From assembly GCA_021784265.1 (NCBI GenBank), contig JAJXTA010000060.1:1-9547 (forward strand): a stretch of 9,547 nucleotides of DNA, given 5' to 3'. Source of the DNA: a bacterium. GTDB lineage: Bacteria; Verrucomicrobiota; Verrucomicrobiia; Limisphaerales; J093. This document shows, piece by piece, positions 1 to 6,589 of the stretch (within the stretch, counting starts at the first letter, position 1; each line of letters starts with the position of its first letter). Below the pieces are notes generated by a model, which saw only the letters and a list, made by a program, of their open reading frames with translations, had not been told where the DNA came from and ran no database searches. The position numbers were made by a program, and so were the translations under genes.

Positions 1-455
1 TCCGCCCGTTCCGCTCGGAAACCGAGCGCTACGGCGAGTACTCGAAGGCGGGGGAGTTCGTGTACGATCATCCGTTCCTTTGGGGTTCCAAGCGCACCGG
101 CCCGGACCTGCACCGCGTCGGCGGCAAGTACCCGGACGCCTGGCACTACCGGCATCTGGACGATCCCCGTTCGACCTCGCCCGGCTCGATCATGCCCCGC
201 TATCGGTGGCTCTTGAGCACCAAGTTGGACACCGCCGTGCTGCCGGCACGCCTCAGCGCGTTGCGCCGAGTGGGCGTCCCGTATCCGGCCGGCTACGAAC
301 AGCGGGCCCTGCTGGACCTCCAGACCCAGGCCACCAACGTTGTGCGCAACCTGAGAGTGGGGATGGTCCAGGCCGACCCCGACAAGGAAATCATTGCCCT
401 CATCGCCTACTTGCAGCGCCTGGGCACCGACATCAAGGCCCAGGCCAAACCGTGA
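1..455 (+). CDS. ccoO: Cytochrome c oxidase cbb3-type subunit II (CcoO/FixO), C-terminal part
   Basis: This is the last 150 residues of the membrane-anchored monohaem cytochrome c subunit of cbb3 oxidase. It passes electrons towards the CcoN catalytic subunit on the periplasmic side. The first full codon is at position 3 and the frame is open to the window edge, so the start lies upstream. Family hallmarks are [13 protein letters not shown], then [20 protein letters not shown] (about 57-116), HLDDPRS and MPRY. The Met of MPRY (codon at 192) is the expected axial haem ligand. The CXXCH haem site normally sits just before the RPFR motif and is therefore outside the window. The C-terminus has the usual helix around [17 protein letters not shown]. 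The TGA at 453-455 is followed 7 nt later by ccoQ, so the two are surely co-transcribed. ccoN is expected immediately upstream. Confidence 0.96.
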   Translation, partial: RPFRSETERYGEYSKAGEFVYDHPFLWGSKRTGPDLHRVGGKYPDAWHYRHLDDPRSTSPGSIMPRYRWLLSTKLDTAVLPARLSALRRVGVPYPAGYEQRALLDLQTQATNVVRNLRVGMVQADPDKEIIALIAYLQRLGTDIKAQAKP

Positions 456-462
456 ACCGCCT

Positions 463-660
463 ATGATCCAGCATACCCTCTCCGCTCTGGGTGGCGTCGC
501 CGGCTTCGGCATCATCTCCATTTGCCTGTTCTTCGGGGTGTTCGCGGGGGCCCTGGTCTGGTCCGCCCGGCTGCGCAAACCTTACCTCGACCGGATGCGG
601 GCCCTCCCGCTCGAGGACGACCCCCGCCCTCGCGATCCCGAAGCCCATTCCCATGAATGA
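463..660 (+). CDS. ccoQ: Small cbb3 oxidase subunit CcoQ/FixQ
   Basis: This 65-residue protein fits CcoQ, the small single-pass subunit that stabilises the cbb3 complex and helps CcoP associate with it. One hydrophobic helix spans about residues 10-33 (IISICLFFGVFAGALVW). It is followed by a basic stretch (SARLRKPYLDRMR) and an acidic, proline-rich tail, the usual CcoQ layout. I chose the ATG at 463. The frame is open further upstream, but that would overlap ccoO and add non-conserved sequence. No clear Shine-Dalgarno precedes it, so translation may be coupled to ccoO, which ends 7 nt before. Its end overlaps the start of ccoP by 8 nt (ATGAATGA). The sequence is poorly conserved in this family, so the call rests on position, size and topology together. 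Confidence 0.85.
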   Translation: MIQHTLSALGGVAGFGIISICLFFGVFAGALVWSARLRKPYLDRMRALPLEDDPRPRDPEAHSHE

Positions 661-1237
661 TTCCCTCGAACCCCTGCTGCTCGACCACGAAATCGACGGC
701 ATCCGCGAGCTGGACAACAAGCTGCCCCGCTGGTGGGTGTGGCTCTTTTACGGCTCGATTCTCTTCGCGATCGGCTACCTGGCCTTCTATCACGTCTTCC
801 GGGCGGGTGACCTGATGGCCGCCGAGTATGAAAAGGAGATGAAGAAAGGCCAGGAGATCAAGCAACGGGCCTTGAGCCAATTCGAGGCCTCGATCGACAC
901 CCTGCAGCCGTCCAACGACCCCGAGGTGCTGGCACGCGGGCGGCAGATCTTCGCCACCATGTGTTCCCCCTGCCACGGTCCCCAAGGCCAGGGCTTGGTC
1001 GGGCCCAACCTCACGGATGACTACTGGATTCACGGTCCGTTGTTCAAAGACAATCTGCACGTCATTCTCAACGGCGTGCCCGCCAAAGGGATGGTAACCT
1101 GGAAGGGCATCCTCAAGCCGCGCGAGATCTATTCCGTGGCCAGCTTCATCTACACCCTGCGCGGCACGCATCCGCCCAACCCTAAACCGCCGGAGAATCT
1201 CCAGCCCGCCAAGACCGAGCCCTCGCCTTATGAATAG
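653..1237 (+). CDS. ccoP: cbb3 oxidase subunit III (CcoP/FixP), short one-haem form
   Basis: This 194-residue protein is the membrane-anchored cytochrome c subunit that accepts electrons for cbb3 oxidase. The N-terminal part carries the CcoP signature HEIDGIRELDNKLPRWW (about 12-28), followed by one transmembrane helix (about 29-49). A charged linker (about 55-75) leads to a single cytochrome c domain: haem site CSPCH at residues 104-108, GLVGPNL at about 114-120, and the probable axial Met in KGMVTW (Met147). Proteobacterial CcoP usually has about 290-310 residues and two CXXCH sites. Here only one is present and the protein is about 100 residues shorter, with no sign of a frameshift. The C-terminus is a proline-rich tail. 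I chose the ATG at 653 because the signature starts right after it; the longer upstream frame only overlaps ccoQ out of phase. Confidence 0.94.
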   Translation: MNDSLEPLLLDHEIDGIRELDNKLPRWWVWLFYGSILFAIGYLAFYHVFRAGDLMAAEYEKEMKKGQEIKQRALSQFEASIDTLQPSNDPEVLARGRQIFATMCSPCHGPQGQGLVGPNLTDDYWIHGPLFKDNLHVILNGVPAKGMVTWKGILKPREIYSVASFIYTLRGTHPPNPKPPENLQPAKTEPSPYE

Positions 1238-1356
1238 CGCTTGCGGTTATCCACTCGTCACCTCGAGCACGACGCCCGGCCGCCCGGCCGCCGCGCGCGT
1301 AGCAAGGGGGCGTGGCCCAACCCAGGCACGCGCCGCGGGTTGATCCAATTGACGCC

Positions 1357-2808
1357 ATGAACGAGCCCACCCCAGTTGCGCCGCCGCCGGTATCACCGGC
1401 CGACGATTTCCGCGATCACCTCACGACCGCGGATCGGGAAGGCCACCGCCAATGGCTTTACCCCAAACAACCCCAGGGGCCGTTCACCACCGCGCGCACC
1501 TATCTCAGCTACTGCTTGCTCGTGGTGCTGTTCGCCGGCCCATTCCTGCGGATTCACGGCAACCCGTTGCTGTTGCTCAATGTCGTCGAGCGCAAATTTG
1601 TGATCCTGGGCGCCATTTTCTGGCCGCAAGACGCCGCCATTTTTGCCATCGCCACCCTCCTTTTTCTTACCGGGATCATCGTATTCACCGCCGCCTTTGG
1701 GCGCCTCTGGTGTGGTTGGACCTGCCCGCAGACGCTGCTGATGGAGATGGTGTTCCGTCGGCTGGAGGTTTGGATCGAAGGGGACGCTCTGGCCCGCAAG
1801 GCGTTGGACCGCGCGCCGTGGACGGCCGGCAAGGTGTGGCGCAAGGGGCTCAAGCACCTGGTGTTCCTGGGGTTGTCGTGGCTCGTGGGCAACACGCTCC
1901 TGGCTTACCTCATCGGCAGCGACAAGCTCTTTGCCCTGGTCACCGACAACCCGCGGCACCACCTCCAGGGACTCAGCTTCATGATCCTGTTCACCCTGCT
2001 GTTTTACGGCATCTTCGCCCGGTTTCGCGAGCAGGCCTGCACGTTCATCTGTCCGTACGGGCGCTTCCAATCCACGTTGTTGGACGAGAACAGCATCGTG
2101 GTGGCGTACAACCCAAAGCGCGGTGAGCGGCGGGGGCGCTGGCGCCGCGACCAGGGCCTCGAGCAACGCCAGGCCGCCGGGCACGGGGATTGCATCGACT
2201 GCCAGCAATGCGTCGCCGTCTGCCCCACCGGCATCGATATTCGCGATGGCACGCAGATGGAGTGCGTGCACTGCACCGCCTGCATCGATGCCTGTAACGC
2301 CGTCATGCGCCGCTTGCGCCGGCCCCCTGGGTTGATTAGCTACGCTTCGCTGAACAGCCTCGAGCGCGGCGAGGGCCTCCGTCCGACCCCGCGCTTGGTG
2401 GGCTACTCGTGCGTCTTGCTGGCCCTGGCGGGTCTGCTGGCCTTCCTGCTCCTCACCCGCTCCGAGGTTGACGCCACTTTTTTCCGGGCCCCCGGGGCCT
2501 TGTTTCAGCGGACCCCTGAGGGCAACCTCAACAACCTTTACCTCCTCAAACTGGTGAACAAGACCAGTCGCGCGCTGCCCATCGAGCTGCGCCTGGAGAA
2601 TCTCCCGGGCACCATCGCGATCATGGCGGGCAAACTGGTGGTCCCGCCCGAGGCCCTGGCGGAGAGCCCGGTGCTGGTTACGCTGGCGGCCCAGAAGGTC
2701 GGGGCGCCCGAAACACCCTTGGTCGTGGGGATTTACTCGGGCAACCAGCGTCTCGACACGCTCAAATCTGTCTTTATCGGACCCGATCTTTCCGCTCCCA
2801 GCCCCTGA
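1357..2808 (+). CDS. ccoG: cbb3 oxidase assembly protein CcoG (FixG/RdxA), polyferredoxin-like
   Basis: This 483-residue membrane protein matches the CcoG/FixG/RdxA family, which is needed for cbb3 oxidase assembly. In Rhodobacter it was described as a cupric reductase supplying Cu(I). Visible parts in order are a first helix (about 46-64), ERKFVILGAIFWPQD, a second helix ending in RLWCGWTCPQ (Cys119, Cys123), helices at about 166-186 and 206-222, and EQACTFICPYGRFQ (Cys228, Cys232). Two [4Fe-4S] motifs follow: CIDCQQCVAVCP (Cys279, 282, 285, 289) and CVHCTACIDAC (Cys303, 306, 309, 313). A further helix (about 350-366) and an Ig-like C-terminal domain complete it. The ATG at 1357 gives the usual length. 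A GTG at 1312 would add 15 residues (MAQPRHAPRVDPIDA) and is less likely. The 119-nt gap after ccoP holds two adjacent copies of GCCCGGCC (1274-1289) and no promoter I can defend. Confidence 0.95.
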   Translation: MNEPTPVAPPPVSPADDFRDHLTTADREGHRQWLYPKQPQGPFTTARTYLSYCLLVVLFAGPFLRIHGNPLLLLNVVERKFVILGAIFWPQDAAIFAIATLLFLTGIIVFTAAFGRLWCGWTCPQTLLMEMVFRRLEVWIEGDALARKALDRAPWTAGKVWRKGLKHLVFLGLSWLVGNTLLAYLIGSDKLFALVTDNPRHHLQGLSFMILFTLLFYGIFARFREQACTFICPYGRFQSTLLDENSIVVAYNPKRGERRGRWRRDQGLEQRQAAGHGDCIDCQQCVAVCPTGIDIRDGTQMECVHCTACIDACNAVMRRLRRPPGLISYASLNSLERGEGLRPTPRLVGYSCVLLALAGLLAFLLLTRSEVDATFFRAPGALFQRTPEGNLNNLYLLKLVNKTSRALPIELRLENLPGTIAIMAGKLVVPPEALAESPVLVTLAAQKVGAPETPLVVGIYSGNQRLDTLKSVFIGPDLSAPSP

Positions 2809-2811
2809 CGT

Positions 2812-3285
2812 ATGCGTCTTGCCTCACTGAACCCGTGGCCGCTGGCTATCATGGCGTTCTTCGCGTGCTTCGCCGCGGCGACCGTCGGTTTGGTGATCCT
2901 CGCCACGTCGCAGCCGGAGGATTTGGTGAGCGCCGATTACTACGGGGATGAACTCAAGTACCAGGGCCGCCTCGATTCGCTCAACCGGACGGCGGCCCTG
3001 GGCGCCACCGTGGCCGTGGCCTACGATTCCACCCAACAGGCGATCACCGTCCGCTTGCCCCCCGAGCAAGCGCGACGGCATCCCACGGGCCGGATCCGTT
3101 TATATCGCCCGTCCGCCGCGCGGTTAGACCGGGAGGTTCCATTGGCCTTGAGTCTGGTGGGTTGCCAGGTCGTGCCCGCCGGCGATCTGGCCGCGGGGTT
3201 GTGGAACGTGCGCGTCGCCTGGACCGTGGCGGGCCAGGACTACTTTTGGGACCAGCGCCTGGTGGTGCCGGGACGCCGGCCATAG
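2812..3285 (+). CDS. ccoH: cbb3 oxidase assembly protein CcoH (FixH family)
   Basis: This 157-residue protein belongs to the FixH/CcoH family, a single-pass membrane factor required for stable assembly of cbb3 oxidase. It has a short N-terminus, one transmembrane helix at about 10-31, then the family motif EDLVSADYYGDELKYQ (about 36-51). The rest is a periplasmic beta-rich domain with a gently charged surface (RIRLYRPSAARLDREVPLAL) and a closing GLWNVRVAWTVAGQDYFWDQ segment, as expected for FixH. It starts 3 nt after the ccoG stop with no visible Shine-Dalgarno, so translational coupling is likely. The ccoG-ccoH order is the standard one. Length is typical of the family. Confidence 0.9.
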   Translation: MRLASLNPWPLAIMAFFACFAAATVGLVILATSQPEDLVSADYYGDELKYQGRLDSLNRTAALGATVAVAYDSTQQAITVRLPPEQARRHPTGRIRLYRPSAARLDREVPLALSLVGCQVVPAGDLAAGLWNVRVAWTVAGQDYFWDQRLVVPGRRP

Positions 3286-3297
3286 CCGGAGACCGCC

Positions 3298-4077
3298 GTG
3301 GAGCTTTGGACCGCCTTCGCCTTGGGGCTGGTAGGAAGTCTGCACTGCGCGGGCATGTGCGGGCCCCTCATGCTGGTCCTGCCGGCCACGGGGCGGAGTT
3401 GGAGCGGGTTCATCACTGGTCGGGCACTCTACCACTTGGGGCGGCTCCTCGCGTATGCCGTGCTCGGGGTGCTCTTCGGCGGCTTGGGACGAACGCTGTG
3501 GCTGGCGGGGCTCCAACGTTGGGTTTCCCTCGGGGTGGGCCTCGGCATCCTGTTGGGCTGGTGGCTCGGTCCCCGCCTGGGATTGCCGGCCCCGATGGGG
3601 CGTGCGCTCGGCTGGGTGACGAGCCGTTGGGGCCGCCTGTTGGACCGGCGCACCCTGCTCTCGTTGGGGCTCTTGGGTGGACTGAATGGCTTCCTGCCGT
3701 GCGGCTTGGTCTATGTTGCCGGCGCCACCGCCGGTACCTTGGGCAGTCCGCTCCGGGGCGCGAGCTATATGCTGCTCTTCGGCTTGGGCACGACTCCGAT
3801 GATGTTGGGCTTGAGCTTGAGCGGACGATGGCTCCGGCGGCTGGCCGGGCGGCGGCCGCAGGCGCTGGTTACCGTGGCGGTCGTGGGGGTCAGCACGCTC
3901 CTCATCCTGCGCGGGCTGGGCCTAGGTATCCCGTTCCTGAGCCCCGCCTTGCGGCCGCAAACGCACCCCGCGGCCACCTGCCCCTGCCGCGGGAGCGGTC
4001 CTCGAGTGCCGCAAGGCGCCGTTGCCCCACAATTCCCCGCTGCCCCTTCCCGGTTTGGCGCGGGCTCGGGGCCCTGA
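3298..4077 (+). CDS. SafE/DsbD-like integral membrane protein, putative cbb3 maturation or metal transporter
   Basis: This 259-residue polytopic protein belongs to the sulfite exporter TauE/SafE-annotated group with a DsbD transmembrane-like fold, which is often found next to ccoGH. It starts with the hallmark GLVGSLHCAGMCGPL (His16, Cys17, Met20, Cys21). It has about six hydrophobic helices, a second conserved site GGLNGFLPCGLVY (Cys135), and FGLGTTPMM (161-169). The Cys/His/Met pattern suggests copper or thiol-electron handling, but the substrate is not shown by sequence. An unusual soluble tail from about 216 holds a CPC motif (228-230). The start is GTG at 3298, supported by GGAGA at 3288-3292, 5 nt away; this is one of the few good Shine-Dalgarno sites in the window. 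No ccoI (copper ATPase) or ccoS follows, so this gene closes the cluster here. Confidence 0.85.
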   Translation: MELWTAFALGLVGSLHCAGMCGPLMLVLPATGRSWSGFITGRALYHLGRLLAYAVLGVLFGGLGRTLWLAGLQRWVSLGVGLGILLGWWLGPRLGLPAPMGRALGWVTSRWGRLLDRRTLLSLGLLGGLNGFLPCGLVYVAGATAGTLGSPLRGASYMLLFGLGTTPMMLGLSLSGRWLRRLAGRRPQALVTVAVVGVSTLLILRGLGLGIPFLSPALRPQTHPAATCPCRGSGPRVPQGAVAPQFPAAPSRFGAGSGP

Positions 4078-4078
4078 G

Positions 4079-4128
4079 GCGCGGGCCCGGGCGGAGCGCA
4101 GGGAGCGGTCTGCGCTCCGCGCCCGCGC
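4079..4128. terminator. Strong GC-rich hairpin between convergent genes (candidate bidirectional terminator)
   Basis: An inverted repeat fills the gap between the SafE-like gene and rluD. The inner stem is 11 bp (GCGGAGCGCAG at 4091-4101 with CTGCGCTCCGC at 4110-4120) around an 8-nt loop. An outer 8-bp stem (GCGCGGGC at 4079-4086 with GCCCGCGC at 4121-4128) is joined through a 4-nt bulge. It begins 1 nt after the + strand stop and touches the rluD stop codon. No T-run follows on either strand, so it is not a textbook intrinsic terminator. It could stop transcription with Rho or act as a 3'-end stabiliser for both mRNAs. Confidence 0.6.
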
Positions 4129-5066
4129 TACCGGCGCAGGGCCGTCACCGCCTGCTGAAAATCCGCCGGCCACGGCGCCTCGAACTCCAGCCGTTCCCCC
4201 GTCCGCGGGTGCGTGAAGCCCAGCCGGAAGGCGTGAAGCATCTGGCGCGGGGCGCGGTAACCGGTCTGTTCGGTCAGGCGTGCGTTGGCTTGTTTGCCGT
4301 AGATGCTGTCGCCGACCAACGGAAAACCGATATGGCGGAAGTGGACCCGCACCTGGTGGGTCCGGCCGGTGTGGAGTTGCGCCTGCACCAGGGTAGCGTG
4401 AGGCAGCCGTTCCAGCACCCGCCAGGTGGTCCGCGCGGATCGCCCGCCCGCGGCCACCGTCATGCATTTGCGGTGGTTGGGGTGGCGGGCGATGGCGGCC
4501 TCGATCTCGCCGCGCTCGGCCGGTAAGCTCCCGCACGCCAGGGCGTGGTAGAGCTTCTCAACCTGCCGGTGGGCGAACTGAAAGGAGAGGGCCACGTGGG
4601 CGGCATCGTTTTTGGCGACCACCATCAGCCCGGTGGTGTGCTGGTCCAAACGGTGCACGATGCCCGGCCGCTCCACCCCGCCGATGCCGCTGAGCTGTCC
4701 CTGGCAGTGGTGGAGCAGGGCGCTGACCAGGGTGTTCTCCTCGTTGCCCGCGGCCGGATGCACCACCATTCCCGCCGCCTTGTTGAGCACGAGCAGCTCG
4801 GTGTCCTCGTACAACACGACGAGCGGCAGGTCGCGCGGAGCCACCGTCGGCGGCTTGGGCGCCGGCCAGGTCACGCTCACCCGTTCGCCGGCGCGCGGGT
4901 GGTGCGTCGGTTTGACCGTTTGGCCGTCCACCTGGATGGCGCCCTCGCGGATCAAGCGTTGGATGGTATTGCGTGAGACGCACGGGAAGCGCTGGTGCAG
5001 CAGGATGTCCAGGCGGCCGTGGGGAAGGGAGACCTCGACGACCAGATTCTCCGCCGACGCATCCAT
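4128..5066 (-). CDS. rluD: 23S rRNA pseudouridine synthase, RluA/RluD family
   Basis: This 312-residue cytoplasmic enzyme isomerises uridine to pseudouridine in RNA. The domain order fits RluD. An S4 RNA-binding domain lies at about 15-70 (SRNTIQRLIREGAIQVDGQ), followed by the catalytic domain opening with LYEDTELLVLNKAAGMVVHP. The catalytic motif GIVHRLDQHTTGLMVVAKN has Asp141 as the nucleophile. Later conserved parts are LHTGRTHQVRVHFRHIGFPLVGD and RQMLHAFRLGFTHP. E. coli RluD modifies positions 1911, 1915 and 1917 of 23S rRNA. Assignment to RluD rather than another RluA-type enzyme rests on the S4 domain and overall similarity. The start is ATG at 5066-5064. It lies 10 nt after lgt on the same strand, so the two form a likely operon. 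Confidence 0.93.
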   Translation of the reverse strand: MDASAENLVVEVSLPHGRLDILLHQRFPCVSRNTIQRLIREGAIQVDGQTVKPTHHPRAGERVSVTWPAPKPPTVAPRDLPLVVLYEDTELLVLNKAAGMVVHPAAGNEENTLVSALLHHCQGQLSGIGGVERPGIVHRLDQHTTGLMVVAKNDAAHVALSFQFAHRQVEKLYHALACGSLPAERGEIEAAIARHPNHRKCMTVAAGGRSARTTWRVLERLPHATLVQAQLHTGRTHQVRVHFRHIGFPLVGDSIYGKQANARLTEQTGYRAPRQMLHAFRLGFTHPRTGERLEFEAPWPADFQQAVTALRR

Positions 5067-5076
5067 CGCCGCTCGC

Positions 5077-5835
5077 TCAGCGCGCGGCCACGCGGGCGCG
5101 CCAGAGCAAAAGCCCCGCCGCGAGGACCCCGGCGCTGACGAGCTGGCCCGGGGTGAGGTAGCCCCCGAGGTACCGCACCGGGTAATCGCCGCGGAAGCAC
5201 TCGACGAACCCGCGGACCAGGGAGTAGGCGATCAGGTACAGGGCAAAGACCTGTCCGTCGAACCCTTTGCGTCGGTACTGCCAAGCCAAGCCCAGGTAGA
5301 GGCCCAGGTCCAGCAGCGCCTCATACACGGGGGCCGGATGCACGCCCACCCCTTGGGTCGGATGGTCCACCGGGTAATGAATGGCCCAGACCACCTGGGT
5401 GGGGAGCCCGTAGCAGCAGCCGTTCATCAGGCACCCAAACCGCCCGAAGGCTTGCCCCAGGGAAATGCTCGGCGCCAGCGCATCGGCCAACTTCCACAAC
5501 GGCAGAAGCTTCAGGCGCACGTAAAAGACGCACGCCAACGAGGCCCCGATCAAACCGCCGTAGAAGACCAGGCCCCCATGCTGGATCATGAGGATCTCCC
5601 AGACCGGTTTGGGGGCGAACTCCTCCCGCCAATACGAGACGACGTAGAGCAGCCGGGCGCCGGCAATCGCTCCGACCATCAGCCACGGACCCAGGTCCAC
5701 GACCACCTCGCCCGCCAACCCGTCGTTGAGACAACGGCGGCTGGCCGTCCACAGGCCCGCGAGAAAACCGCAGGCGACGAGGATCCCATACCAATGGACC
5801 GCCAAGGTGCCGAGGTGAAAAGCAATCTGTTCCAC
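5077..5835 (-). CDS. lgt: Prolipoprotein diacylglyceryl transferase
   Basis: This 252-residue inner-membrane enzyme transfers diacylglycerol from phosphatidylglycerol to the lipobox cysteine of prolipoproteins, the first step of lipoprotein maturation. It opens with LAVHWYGILVACGFLAG. The catalytic region HGGLVFYGGLIG has His86, the counterpart of E. coli His103. GRFGCLMNGCCYG (131-143) contains the conserved Arg and Asn; the GCCYG form differs from the proteobacterial one but is common in other phyla. HPAPVYEALLDLG (166-178) and RGFVECFRGD (208-217) follow. About seven hydrophobic helices are visible and the length is slightly short but normal. The start is GTG at 5835-5833; no in-frame ATG lies near it and no Shine-Dalgarno is evident. 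It is the first gene of the lgt-rluD pair and is divergent from the redoxin gene. Confidence 0.95.
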   Translation of the reverse strand: MEQIAFHLGTLAVHWYGILVACGFLAGLWTASRRCLNDGLAGEVVVDLGPWLMVGAIAGARLLYVVSYWREEFAPKPVWEILMIQHGGLVFYGGLIGASLACVFYVRLKLLPLWKLADALAPSISLGQAFGRFGCLMNGCCYGLPTQVVWAIHYPVDHPTQGVGVHPAPVYEALLDLGLYLGLAWQYRRKGFDGQVFALYLIAYSLVRGFVECFRGDYPVRYLGGYLTPGQLVSAGVLAAGLLLWRARVAAR

Positions 5836-5929
5836 GCTTACGTCTGCGGCGCAGACGGGAACACTCTACCGGCGACCACCCTTCGTGTCGAAAGGTTTCC
5901 GCCGCCGCCGCGCCGGGGCGTGAATAGCC

Positions 5930-5977
5930 GGACGGCTCGCCGCCGTCCAATGGCTCAGATACGAAGTGTTTGGACGG
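5930..5977 (+). promoter_or_regulatory. Redoxin leader with two mutually exclusive hairpins reaching the ribosome binding site
   Basis: Three related segments lie in the redoxin leader: GGACGGC (5930-5936), GCCGTCC (5942-5948) and TTGGACGG (5970-5977). The middle one can pair with the first (7 bp, 5-nt loop). Its extended form CCGTCCAA (5943-5950) can instead pair with the third (8 bp, 19-nt loop). The third segment overlaps the start of the Shine-Dalgarno GGAAGA (5976-5981), so the second pairing would partly hide the ribosome site and the first would free it. The pairing is seen directly; the regulatory role is inference. The same 151-nt divergent gap must hold promoters for lgt and the redoxin, but I find no convincing -35/-10 pair. 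Confidence 0.35.
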
Positions 5978-5986
5978 AAGATCTCA

Positions 5987-6589
5987 ATGATGACGAGGCT
6001 GCTGGCGCTGCTGGTGTCGCTGCTCGCGCCGTGGTATTTGGTGGCCCAGGCCAAAGTGGGGCAGGCCGCGCCCGATTTCACGGCGACGGACCTCCAGGGC
6101 CAGGCCCACCGCCTCAGCGATTACCGCGGTAAGATCGTGGTGTTGGAGGCCTTCAACCCCGAGTCGCCCTTCTGCGTCAATCACTACCGGGGTGGGGCCA
6201 TGCAGGCCCTCCAAGCTGATGCCGTCAGCAAAGGCGTGGTCTGGTTGCTGTTCGATCCCATCCCCCCCGGCCAACCCGGGTGTGTGGACCCGGCGACGGC
6301 TCGAAAGGAATTCACGCGTTTGGGGAGCAAGGCCAGCGCTTGGCTCGACGACCGCACCGGTCAGATTGGCCGGAAGTACGGCGTGCGCACGACGCCGCAG
6401 ATGTTCGTGATCAATCCCGACGGGGTTCTGGTCTATCAGGGCGCCATCGACGACCAACCGGTGGCCACTGGCGACCCACGCGCGGCACGGAACTATGTCC
6501 GGGCGGCCATCCAGGCCTTGCTGGCCAGCCGCCCGGTAGCCGTGGGTGAGACCAAACCCTACGGGTCCCCAGTGAAATACGCCAACTGA
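5987..6589 (+). CDS. Exported thioredoxin-fold redoxin (AhpC/TSA-like) with SPFC site
   Basis: This 200-residue protein has an AhpC/TSA-type thioredoxin fold. Its signal peptide (MMTRLLALLVSLLAPWYLVAQA) has a likely cleavage after the AQA at 20-22, so it acts outside the cytoplasm. Then come VGQAAPDFTATDLQG, DYRGKIVVLEAFNPES, the active-site stretch SPFCVNHY (Ser60, Cys63), KGVVWLLF, YGVRTTPQMFVINPDG with cis-Pro137, and VYQGAIDDQP. Related secreted redoxins that I recall read CPFV at the site, so the cysteine appears moved three residues and the first position is Ser. A second cysteine, Cys99 (GQPGCVDP), could pair with it. ATGs at 5987 and 5990 are both possible, and GGAAGA at 5976-5981 serves either. 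A GTG at 5966 would only lengthen the signal region. It stands alone, divergent from lgt; its partner and substrate are unknown. Confidence 0.85.
   Translation: MMTRLLALLVSLLAPWYLVAQAKVGQAAPDFTATDLQGQAHRLSDYRGKIVVLEAFNPESPFCVNHYRGGAMQALQADAVSKGVVWLLFDPIPPGQPGCVDPATARKEFTRLGSKASAWLDDRTGQIGRKYGVRTTPQMFVINPDGVLVYQGAIDDQPVATGDPRAARNYVRAAIQALLASRPVAVGETKPYGSPVKYAN

Noticed and set aside
1238..1356. Possible promoter or small gene between ccoP and ccoG
   Set aside because: There are only GC-rich tandem octamers (1274-1289) and no paired -35/-10, good start signal or coding pattern. A GTG at 1312 could extend ccoG but is less likely than the ATG at 1357.
3162..4526. Long + strand open frame of 454 codons
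   Set aside because: It runs out of frame through the end of ccoH and the SafE-like gene and then antisense through rluD. The translation is arginine- and glycine-rich low-complexity sequence, typical of a shadow frame in GC-rich DNA.
5924..5951. TTGGAC - 18 nt - TATTCA on the - strand as an lgt promoter
   Set aside because: Each hexamer matches the sigma-70 consensus at only about three of six positions, which is too weak to report as a feature.
4612..6132. Long + strand open frame of 506 codons opposite rluD and lgt
   Set aside because: It is antisense to two well-supported genes and shows no domain or membrane pattern of its own.
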